Below are positions 58,009 through 64,000 of a DNA stretch of 64,000 nt, piece after piece. The position numbers were made by a program, and so were the translations under genes. The notes under the pieces are model-generated. The model searched no databases and was not told the DNA's origin. It saw nothing but the letters and a program-made list of their open reading frames with translations. The stretch is taken from contig JAKAHR010000013.1 of the NCBI GenBank assembly GCA_021825365.1, positions 23,944-87,943 of the forward strand. The letters run 5' to 3'. The DNA comes from Nitrospirota bacterium (GTDB lineage Bacteria > Nitrospirota > Thermodesulfovibrionia > Thermodesulfovibrionales > UBA6898). Position 1 is the first letter of the stretch. Each line of letters opens with the position of its first letter.

Positions 58009-59802
58009 ATGAGGAAATTGGCAATAGCATTGTTTTTCTTTTTCTCTATTTTACCGCCGGCCGTGGGTGCGGACAGCTGCAGCGATTGTCATGGCAACAA
58101 GGCGAAAATGACCGGATTGGGACATCCGGAATTTGTATTTTCGGCTGAAGACGCAGCGCGTCAGACAAGGATGCCGGGAGTCTTGTGCGCGGACTGCCAC
58201 CGGGGAGACCCGGCTGCACATGATTCGAAGGATGCCCACAAGGATATACTTACCGTCAGGGCGGTGAGACAGCGGACGTTCGAGGCGGTGACAAGGACCG
58301 CCATGGATACGCAGGACCGGCAAGGATGGACAGTCCTCGAGCCGCGGGGAGATCGGCGCTATACCCGGCTCATGCCGAAGCGGGCTCACGACGGCAAGGT
58401 GACGGAGAATCCCGGCTACCGCGCGATCATACTCCACGACAAGAACCCCGGCACTTTTGCATTCAACCCGGTCGCAGCGATGGACACGTGCGGGAAATGC
58501 CATGAGGACCAGGTGAGGGGATTCCTCAAGACGCCTATGGGCGGGGCAACGGGCGCCCACACGCAGAGTCAGTATACAACATGGACCGGGCCCTCCGGTC
58601 CCCAGAGCTGCGGTCTCTGGGTCGGGGCACTCTCCCAGCCTGACCAGGGTAAGTTCGGCGATGCGAATGTGCAAAATTTTAACGCGCATTCGACCATGCC
58701 TGTCAGTGAGGCTGCTGCGTTTAATCTCCAGCGCAACTGCAACCTGTGCCATGTGGGGTGCCTCGACTGCCACCTCGAGGTGAGGAAAAAAGACGGCAAC
58801 CCCGTACAGGGGCCGCATACCTTTACCGCATCTCCTTCACCCCTCGCCTGCTACGGCGGGGGACGGGCCTTCAGCTGTCATGCAGGCCCGCTCGAGCGGA
58901 GGAGGGGAGATGGTTATATCCGCGGTGAGTTTACCCAGGCAGCGCCTGAAGGGATCGACATCCTCAACAGGCGGCCGGACGTGCACTACGAAAAGAAGGT
59001 GACCTGTGTTCAATGCCACGCACAGAAGAAGGACGGCAGGCATGCGGACCTCATGCGCAGCGTGGACTGCGGCAGGTGCCATAGGGGCGCAGTCGAACAA
59101 CATCGAAAAGGGCCCCACCGGAAGGTGGACTGCGCAGCATGCCATACCCCGCTCATCGGAGGGTATGCCTTTAATTTCTGGACAGCCGCCGGGATGAAGG
59201 GGCAGGAGAACCCCCTTACGAGGATACAGGATTACACGACCTCGGCGGTCCCGCCGGTGCTTGTCAGGAACCCCGAGGGCATCTGGATACCTGTCCATGT
59301 GGTGCCCCATACATCAGGAAACGTGAAGGCAGGCGAGGTGAAGACCTCTTCCCGTCTTATCTTCAGGAACCGGCCGGACGCAGCGGTTGACCGGCTCTAC
59401 CGGTCCGGCGACGCATACGCGATTACCGGCATCGCAAAGGAGGTCGATGAAAATGACCGCGATGTCATGGTGTGGCTGAACCTCGACCGGGTCGCCCATG
59501 CAACAGGCCGTGCGAGGTCGTGCGGTAGCTGCCATGAGTCGACTGGCCAGAGGGTGACAGTCCCTTTCAGCGGCGGGTCATACAAGGACGTTGAAGACGG
59601 GGAGTATGTGATCGTTGCGGACGATAAGGGGCTTCGTGTGACCGGCTTCAGGGGGCCCCGCGGCGGGCCTGCAGCAAAGGGGCTCGAGCCGTACCGGGAC
59701 AAATGGGACCTCAGGGGTGATTTTGCCCTTCCGGCGATAAAAGACCGCGAAATCTTCAGGAGGCTCGAAGAACAGTACAGGACAGGCCGCTTCAGACATT
59801 AG
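58009..59802 (+). CDS. Nonahaem c-type cytochrome
   Basis: This 597-residue exported multihaem protein has a signal peptide (MRKLAIALFFFFSILPPAVGA). It has nine CxxCH sites: CSDCH, CADCH, CGKCH, CNLCH, CLDCH, CVQCH, CGRCH, CAACH and CGSCH. One extra Cys-Tyr-x7-Cys-His (CYGGGRAFSCH) lies between the fifth and sixth and could be a non-canonical haem site. The last 130 residues carry no haem site and look like a beta domain. The arrangement resembles multihaem oxidoreductases rather than pure carriers, but I cannot assign a substrate. There is no Shine-Dalgarno sequence close to the ATG. It is divergent from the octahaem cytochrome. Confidence 0.9.
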   Translation: MRKLAIALFFFFSILPPAVGADSCSDCHGNKAKMTGLGHPEFVFSAEDAARQTRMPGVLCADCHRGDPAAHDSKDAHKDILTVRAVRQRTFEAVTRTAMDTQDRQGWTVLEPRGDRRYTRLMPKRAHDGKVTENPGYRAIILHDKNPGTFAFNPVAAMDTCGKCHEDQVRGFLKTPMGGATGAHTQSQYTTWTGPSGPQSCGLWVGALSQPDQGKFGDANVQNFNAHSTMPVSEAAAFNLQRNCNLCHVGCLDCHLEVRKKDGNPVQGPHTFTASPSPLACYGGGRAFSCHAGPLERRRGDGYIRGEFTQAAPEGIDILNRRPDVHYEKKVTCVQCHAQKKDGRHADLMRSVDCGRCHRGAVEQHRKGPHRKVDCAACHTPLIGGYAFNFWTAAGMKGQENPLTRIQDYTTSAVPPVLVRNPEGIWIPVHVVPHTSGNVKAGEVKTSSRLIFRNRPDAAVDRLYRSGDAYAITGIAKEVDENDRDVMVWLNLDRVAHATGRARSCGSCHESTGQRVTVPFSGGSYKDVEDGEYVIVADDKGLRVTGFRGPRGGPAAKGLEPYRDKWDLRGDFALPAIKDREIFRRLEEQYRTGRFRH

Positions 59803-59854
59803 AGAGAATTCGGAGGAGGAAGTTTCTTTACCGTCCGCACCCCCTGGGCGGGGG

Positions 59855-60217
59855 TCAGACCAGTCTTCTTACCGCAGCGAGGAGCTTGTTTGCATCGAAG
59901 GGCTTAAAGACCCAGCCGGTTGCTCCGGCATCTTTCCCTTCCTGTACCTTGTGTTTCTGGGACAGGGTTGAAAGCACGATGATCGGTACAAAACGGAACT
60001 CGTGGCGCAGGCGGAGTTGTTTGATGAGTTCGATGCCGTCCATTTCGGGCATGTTAATATCGGTTACAACGAGATCGAGACCCTTGCCCTCGATCTTGAC
60101 CAGGGCGTCCTTGCCGTCTACCGCCTCGATCACCTCATACCCCTCGCGTCTGAGCGCCATCGTGCAGACCTGCCTCACGATACCGGCATCATCAACCACC
60201 AGAGCTGTCCTGGGCAT
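59855..60217 (-). CDS. CheY-like response regulator (receiver only)
   Basis: This 120-residue single receiver domain has the full phosphorylation site: Asp9/Asp10 (VVDDAG), Asp52 as acceptor (VVTDINMPEMDG), Thr/Ser after strand 4 (IIVLSTLS) and the conserved Lys in VFKPFD. There is no output domain, so it works through protein contact, as CheY does on flagellar motors. No chemotaxis operon is adjacent. GGAGG precedes the ATG. A GC-rich hairpin (ACCCCC...GGGGGT, about 59839-59855) lies at the 3' end, between this gene and the convergent cytochrome gene. Confidence 0.94.
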   Translation of the reverse strand: MPRTALVVDDAGIVRQVCTMALRREGYEVIEAVDGKDALVKIEGKGLDLVVTDINMPEMDGIELIKQLRLRHEFRFVPIIVLSTLSQKHKVQEGKDAGATGWVFKPFDANKLLAAVRRLV

Positions 60218-60364
60218 ACCGTTGCCTCCATTATTCTTATCGGCATGACGGGTGGTAAACTTTACCGTACCGTCTGCCGGATATCAGGGGGAGGTGCGGG
60301 AGGCTGTCCGGCGGCCTGCGGCCGCATCGGCTGTGCCGGCAGTGAGAAAGAAACAGGGCTGCCC

Positions 60365-62590
60365 TCACGGATCAGGCAGCATCGCCAGCTGGCCTGTCGC
60401 ATGACCCCCTGAGGGTTTCAGGCGGGCTATCCTCTTCCTCAGGCCCGTATACCGCATCTGGGTCTTGTTGTTCCTGATCGCGATCGCCAGCGCCTTGTTC
60501 GTGCCGATAACGACGACCCGTTTCTTTCCCCTGGTGACCGCCGTATACAGGAGGTTCCTCTGGAGCATGAGGTAATGCTGGGTGAGGATCGGGATCACCA
60601 CGGCCGGGTATTCGCTCCCCTGGCTCTTGTGCACGGAGATCGCATACGCCAGGACGACTTCATCCAGGTCATTGAAGTCATAGGAGATCCTCCGGCTGTC
60701 AAAGCCGACAATCATTTCCCGCTCTTCCTCGTCGATCGAGATGACCCGTCCGACGTCGCCGTTGAAGACGTCGCGGTCATAGTTGTTCCGCACCTGCATT
60801 ACCTTGTCGCCGGGCTTGAATGTCCTTCCACCGCGGGTGAACTCCGTCTTCGAGGGGTTGAGGCGTTTCTGAAGCTCGGCGTTGAGGTTCATCGTGCCTA
60901 TCACTCCCCGGTGCATGGGCGTGAGCACCTGGATGTCATCAAGGGGGTCCAGGCCGCATTCCCGGGGAAGTCTCAGCGAGCAGAGGCTGATGATCTCTTC
61001 CTTCACCTTTTCCGGGTCCTCGATTTGGATGAAGACAAAATCACCGCTCTGCCCGGCGTCCGGCGAGAGAATTGGGAATTCCCCGTGGATGATGCGATGC
61101 GCGTTGACAATGATGCTGCTTGTGCTTGACTGCCTGAATATTTCGTTGAGCCTTACCAGGGGGATCACCCCTGAGCCCATCATGTCTTTCAGCACCGCTC
61201 CCGGCCCCACGGACGGAAGCTGGTCGGCATCACCCACGAAAAGGGTGGTCGCTGCCTGCGGGACAGCGGACACAAGGTGATGCATCAGCAGGGAGTCGAT
61301 CATCGATGCCTCATCGATCACGACGAGGTCCGCCTCGAGCGGGTTTTCAATGTTTCTCTTGAACCCGCTGCCCTGAGGGCTGAATTCAAGGAGGCGGTGG
61401 ATCGTTTTTGCCTCCTGCCCGGACGCCTCTGACAGCCTCTTTGCAGCCCTGCCGGTCGGAGCGGCGAGCACCACCCTCTGGCCGTATCTGCGGTATATCC
61501 TGAGGATCGCCCGGATGATCGTCGTCTTCCCGGTACCGGGTCCTCCCGTGATGATCAGCATCTTTTCCGTCAGCGCTGCCTTTACCGCAACGAGCTGGTT
61601 GCGGGCGAGGGTGATCCCCAGTTCCTTTTGTGCCCAGGCCGCCTCTGCATCAGGGTCCGAGCCGGCAAAGACCTTCGGCCCGTTGATGATCGCCTCCATG
61701 TGTTTTGCGATTCCCGTTTCGGCTGAGTAGAATCGGGCAAGGTAGACGGCTTTATGGTTCGGCAGCGCGGCGGAGCCCTCAAGGTCTTCGATAATGACCT
61801 TCCCCTCTGCAGCTGCCGTTGCCACCGCCTTTGCGAGGACATCCCTTTCGAGGTCAAGCAGGGTATGGCATTCTTCCAGGAGAGGCTCGTAGGGATAATA
61901 GATGTGGCCCTCTTCAGAGAGCTTGGCCAGCGCATACAGGATGCCCGCCTCCGCCCTGAGGGCCGAGTCCTTCGGCACGCCCAGTTGGGAGGCGATCCTG
62001 TCGGCGATCAGAAACCCGATGCCGAAGATGTCCGTTGCAAGGCGGTACGGGTTCTCCTTCACCACCCGGATCGAGTCCTTCCCGTACTGACGGTATATCT
62101 TGGCCGCATAGGCGGAACTCACCCCCTGGCCCTGCAGGAAGAGCATCACCTCGCGGACGTCCTTCTGCTCCTCCCATGCCTGCCTGATCATATCGATGCG
62201 CTTGGTCCCTATGCCTTCAACCTCGTGGAGCCTGCGTGAGTCGTTTTCTATGACATCGAGTGTCCCGGTTCCGAATCTGTCGACGAGTCTCTTTGCCATG
62301 ACCGGACCTATGCCCTTGATGAGGCCTGAGCCGAGGTACCTCCTGATCCCTTCCGCCGTCGCCGGGGCGACGGTCTCGTAGGAGATGATCTTGAACTGAG
62401 GACCGTACCGGGAATGGCTCTCCCAGGTCCCCTGCATCCGAAGGACCTCTCCGGCGGAGACCGACACAAGGCTGCCAATGACGGTGACCAGATCCCTGCG
62501 GCCCTGGACCTTCATCTTCGCCACGGTGTAGTGGTTCTGCTCGTTATGGAAGGTGATGCGTTCCAGCTGTCCCTGGAGTTCTTCCGGCAT
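60365..62590 (-). CDS. recD2: RecD2-like ATP-dependent DNA helicase
   Basis: This 741-residue superfamily 1B 5'-3' helicase is of the RecD2 type, with no RecBC partner here. The N-terminal region (1-90, FHNEQNHYTVAKMKVQGRRDLV) and tandem helix-hairpin-helix segments (GSGLIKGIGPVMAKRLVDRFG) are typical. Motif I is GGPGTGKTTIIRA and motif II VIDEASMID. The C-terminal SH3-like and UvrD_C2 regions end with AYAISVHKSQGSEYPAVVIP. It probably acts in DNA repair or replication fork processing. No strong ribosome site is seen. The neighbours give no functional hint. Confidence 0.95.
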   Translation of the reverse strand: MPEELQGQLERITFHNEQNHYTVAKMKVQGRRDLVTVIGSLVSVSAGEVLRMQGTWESHSRYGPQFKIISYETVAPATAEGIRRYLGSGLIKGIGPVMAKRLVDRFGTGTLDVIENDSRRLHEVEGIGTKRIDMIRQAWEEQKDVREVMLFLQGQGVSSAYAAKIYRQYGKDSIRVVKENPYRLATDIFGIGFLIADRIASQLGVPKDSALRAEAGILYALAKLSEEGHIYYPYEPLLEECHTLLDLERDVLAKAVATAAAEGKVIIEDLEGSAALPNHKAVYLARFYSAETGIAKHMEAIINGPKVFAGSDPDAEAAWAQKELGITLARNQLVAVKAALTEKMLIITGGPGTGKTTIIRAILRIYRRYGQRVVLAAPTGRAAKRLSEASGQEAKTIHRLLEFSPQGSGFKRNIENPLEADLVVIDEASMIDSLLMHHLVSAVPQAATTLFVGDADQLPSVGPGAVLKDMMGSGVIPLVRLNEIFRQSSTSSIIVNAHRIIHGEFPILSPDAGQSGDFVFIQIEDPEKVKEEIISLCSLRLPRECGLDPLDDIQVLTPMHRGVIGTMNLNAELQKRLNPSKTEFTRGGRTFKPGDKVMQVRNNYDRDVFNGDVGRVISIDEEEREMIVGFDSRRISYDFNDLDEVVLAYAISVHKSQGSEYPAVVIPILTQHYLMLQRNLLYTAVTRGKKRVVVIGTNKALAIAIRNNKTQMRYTGLRKRIARLKPSGGHATGQLAMLPDP

Positions 62591-62756
62591 GGTTTATTCT
62601 ACACGAAAGGCACGGACCTGCTGAAATGCGGGGGCGATCGTGAACGCGGTTAAGTTATTTTCGACATATGACGATAAGAGTAGGGATACCATAGCATGAC
62701 GCGGCTATGAGCGCTGTCTGCGGCGCGCTATTCTGAGGGCAAAGGAGAAGTACGAC

Positions 62757-63233
62757 ATGGGATACAGCGTTATGTTGCTCGGAGAAAAGGAAGGCTTCGA
62801 CAAGAAGATAACCTTTGTTTCGGCATTGGATGAGAAAGAGGTGCAGAAGTCCTATGACACCTTTGTGCGGAGCTGTTCTGGCGTGAGGAGGGACCACCTC
62901 CCGCTGAGGTGTCCCATCCGGAGGTCTCCGGAGGGCGGACGGTATGAGCTTCAGTTCGACGAGCGCAATCTGAGCTATAATTTTGATTCTTTGATGGATT
63001 TTATCGCCAGGATTATCGGGGAGGGGGCGGTGAAGGCGGCCAAGATCCTTGACGGCGGAAGAATAGGCGGGACCGCCTATGTCGTGACTGCCGGCGTTTC
63101 GAAGAGGTTTGATTTGGTGCCCAGCCAGGAAGTGCTCGGCAGGATCAATCGAGGGGAACTGGCTTATGCCGAGGCGCTGAAGAGCGACGACGGCCTGACG
63201 GTCGCCGAATATTTGAAGAAACCCTTGCCGTAA
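62757..63233 (+). CDS. Conserved hypothetical protein, unknown
   Basis: This 158-residue soluble protein starts MGYSVMLLGEKEGFDKK after a good AAGGAG site. It has an alpha/beta composition with no signal peptide, membrane span or Cys cluster; the CSG and RCPIRR Cys stand alone. Segments such as YELQFDERNLSYNFDSLMDFIARII and GGTAYVVTAGVSKRFDLVP do not match a family I know. It stands alone between recD2 (divergent) and arsR. The function is unknown. Confidence 0.7.
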   Translation: MGYSVMLLGEKEGFDKKITFVSALDEKEVQKSYDTFVRSCSGVRRDHLPLRCPIRRSPEGGRYELQFDERNLSYNFDSLMDFIARIIGEGAVKAAKILDGGRIGGTAYVVTAGVSKRFDLVPSQEVLGRINRGELAYAEALKSDDGLTVAEYLKKPLP

Positions 63234-63359
63234 TCCTGACAATCGAGTCAGCACATCTCTTTGCCATGAGTGTGGGGATCGTGCACTCGTGGCCTGTCTC
63301 ATAATAAAGTCATTAAATCAATATGTTGTATGCTTTAGGCAAGCAGATTGCTATTTTGT

Positions 63360-63395
63360 ATTGACTATTGCATGCTAACATTGTAATATGTCAAT
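63360..63395 (+). promoter_or_regulatory. arsR promoter with flanking inverted repeat
   Basis: TTGACT (63361-63366) and TAATAT (63384-63389) are exactly 17 bases apart, close to sigma-70 consensus. ATTGAC (63360-63365) and GTCAAT (63390-63395) form an inverted repeat that brackets the promoter. This suits autorepression by the ArsR-type regulator that follows. AAGGGG precedes the ATG at 63421. Confidence 0.6.
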
Positions 63396-63420
63396 ATAAC
63401 GATATGAGAAGGGGTGGCTG

Positions 63421-63807
63421 ATGCATTCTTTGTTGGAGAAGATAGAAATTTTGAAGGTCATAGCACATCCCAGCCGGCTTCAGATCCTGGAGGAGCTTCT
63501 TCAGGGCGTCAAGTGCGTGAGCGATTTCGAGGATTCCATGGACATAAGCCAGTCCAACATATCGCAGCATCTTTCGCTGCTGAGGAGATACGACATCGTC
63601 GATTACTTCATCGATGGAAGGCTCCGCTGCTATTTCCTCAGGGACCCGATGATCCCCGACCTCATTGAGGTGATCAAAAAAGAACATGGTGAGGAGCTCC
63701 CCGCGCCCGCGTGTTGCCCTGTCACCAGGAAAGGGACGTATCCGGGCGAAAGGGGCCCGCGAAAAAGGAAGCAGGCTGCTGCCGATGAAAAGGCGGCGGA
63801 GACGTAA
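63421..63807 (+). CDS. ArsR/SmtB family transcriptional regulator
   Basis: This 128-residue winged-helix repressor has a core (1-85) with KVIAHPSRLQILEELLQ, then the recognition helix ISQSNISQHLSLLRRYDIV and the wing FIDGRLRCYFLRD. The classical arsenic site (CxCxxC in the recognition helix region) is replaced by a single Cys (KCVSDF). A C-terminal CC pair (PACCPVTR) and a basic, Lys/Arg/Ala-rich tail follow, so metal or redox sensing may differ. It is probably autoregulated from the bracketed promoter. The gene downstream seems interrupted by an insertion element 3' of its start. Confidence 0.92.
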   Translation: MHSLLEKIEILKVIAHPSRLQILEELLQGVKCVSDFEDSMDISQSNISQHLSLLRRYDIVDYFIDGRLRCYFLRDPMIPDLIEVIKKEHGEELPAPACCPVTRKGTYPGERGPRKRKQAAADEKAAET

Positions 63808-63809
63808 AA

Positions 63810-63920
63810 GTGCACATTTCTGAATCAGAGCACGTGCAGGAGATCATTGCGGACAAGAATGCCAAAGTCGTTGTTTATAAGGCTGGCCAGAAAACCCCGA
63901 GTTTTCAAACTCGGGGATGA
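63810..63920 (+). pseudogene. Interrupted gene downstream of arsR
   Basis: A GTG two bases after the arsR stop opens a frame reading VHISESEHVQEIIADKN and then AKVVVYKAG, which looks like the start of a real protein. It then runs into a perfect hairpin and stops at TGA 63918-63920. The break point seems to be near GGCTGGCC at about 63882. The gene's identity is unknown; it would have been co-transcribed with arsR. Confidence 0.4.
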
Positions 63921-64000
63921 ATGGCCGCCCGGAGCAAAGCCAGTGCAACTGGCGTCGCGGAGGTAGATTTGGCATAATCTGGCTATGGCCAGATATCGGA
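63882..64000. mobile_element. Probable IS200/IS605-type element end (partial)
   Basis: The right edge has a perfect 10-bp hairpin with a 2-base loop (CCCCGAGTTT...AAACTCGGGG, 63895-63916) followed by GATGAATGG. Two more hairpins follow: GCCAGT-GCA-ACTGGC (63939-63953) and CTGGC-TATG-GCCAG (63979-63992). Subterminal hairpins without terminal inverted repeats, next to a GATGAAT-like sequence, are typical of IS200/IS605 ends. An ATG at 63985 (Met-Ala-Arg-Tyr-Arg) may start a transposase that runs off the window. Confidence 0.45.

Noticed and set aside
1..64000. tRNA genes, rRNA genes or CRISPR arrays
   Set aside because: The few intergenic gaps were read by eye. None shows a cloverleaf with a T-loop GTTCRA box, rRNA sequence, or regularly spaced direct repeats. 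A tRNAscan or CRISPR search would settle this.

Overview
The window is a GC-rich, densely packed bacterial chromosome segment of about 64 kb. It carries some 60 protein genes, no rRNA, and no tRNA or CRISPR array that I recognise. The content suggests a Gram-negative, probably anaerobic or respiratory-flexible bacterium: outer-membrane efflux, multihaem c-type cytochromes, rubredoxin, UbiA/UbiX quinone genes, HypE, TrmFO, HslUV, sigma-54 control and ApbE-type flavinylation. A Nitrospirota-like lineage (Thermodesulfovibrionia type) is my best guess, by inference only; no marker here fixes the taxonomy.

Left part (1-12.6 kb): MFS transporter, DUF190 protein and fluoride channel; LysM-NlpC/P60 hydrolase with ScpB; rubredoxin facing dapB; yacG; a membrane electron-transfer module (Gx transporter family, NusG domain II protein, ApbE) downstream of uvrA. 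The UvrA is about 100 residues short because the insertion domain is missing. Divergent from uvrA is a small secreted DUF1573 protein whose reading frame is crossed by a single TGA exactly at the first Cys of its Ser-Cys-Gly-Cys-Thr motif. A hairpin follows at SECIS-like distance, so this is a candidate selenoprotein. ubiA, ubiX and a cold-shock gene follow.

Central highlight (12.7-21.6 kb, minus strand): four genes joined by overlapping stop and start codons. They encode a plant-type alpha-glucan, water dikinase (GWD) with a CBM45-like N-terminus, an Endo IV-like TIM barrel fused to a phosphoglucan, water dikinase (PWD), a second free-standing TIM barrel, and a GH13 glycoside hydrolase. This looks like a bacterial version of the starch-phosphorylation cycle of plant plastids, with TIM barrels where a phosphoglucan phosphatase might be expected.

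21.9-34 kb: a GT39-like membrane glycosyltransferase; a repetitive secreted fibre with an S74 chaperone domain; a sigma-54 activator divergent from a small unknown gene that has a well-matched -24/-12 promoter; and a CusCBA-type copper/silver efflux operon with a FixH/YtkA-like protein. 34-43 kb: a PAS-GGDEF cyclase, trmFO, xerC, hslVU, hypE and a parvulin lipoprotein. 43-55 kb: a long plus-strand housekeeping run (pdxJ, acpS, nnrDE, pgeF, radical SAM, NAT, CBS, tsaE, nadK, UDG, HIT, and two periplasmic PPIase-like proteins, one with a long coiled coil). 55-64 kb: YihY, divergent octahaem and nonahaem cytochromes around a palindromic operator candidate, a CheY-like protein, recD2, an ArsR regulator and, at the edge, what looks like the end of an IS200/IS605-type element interrupting the gene after arsR.
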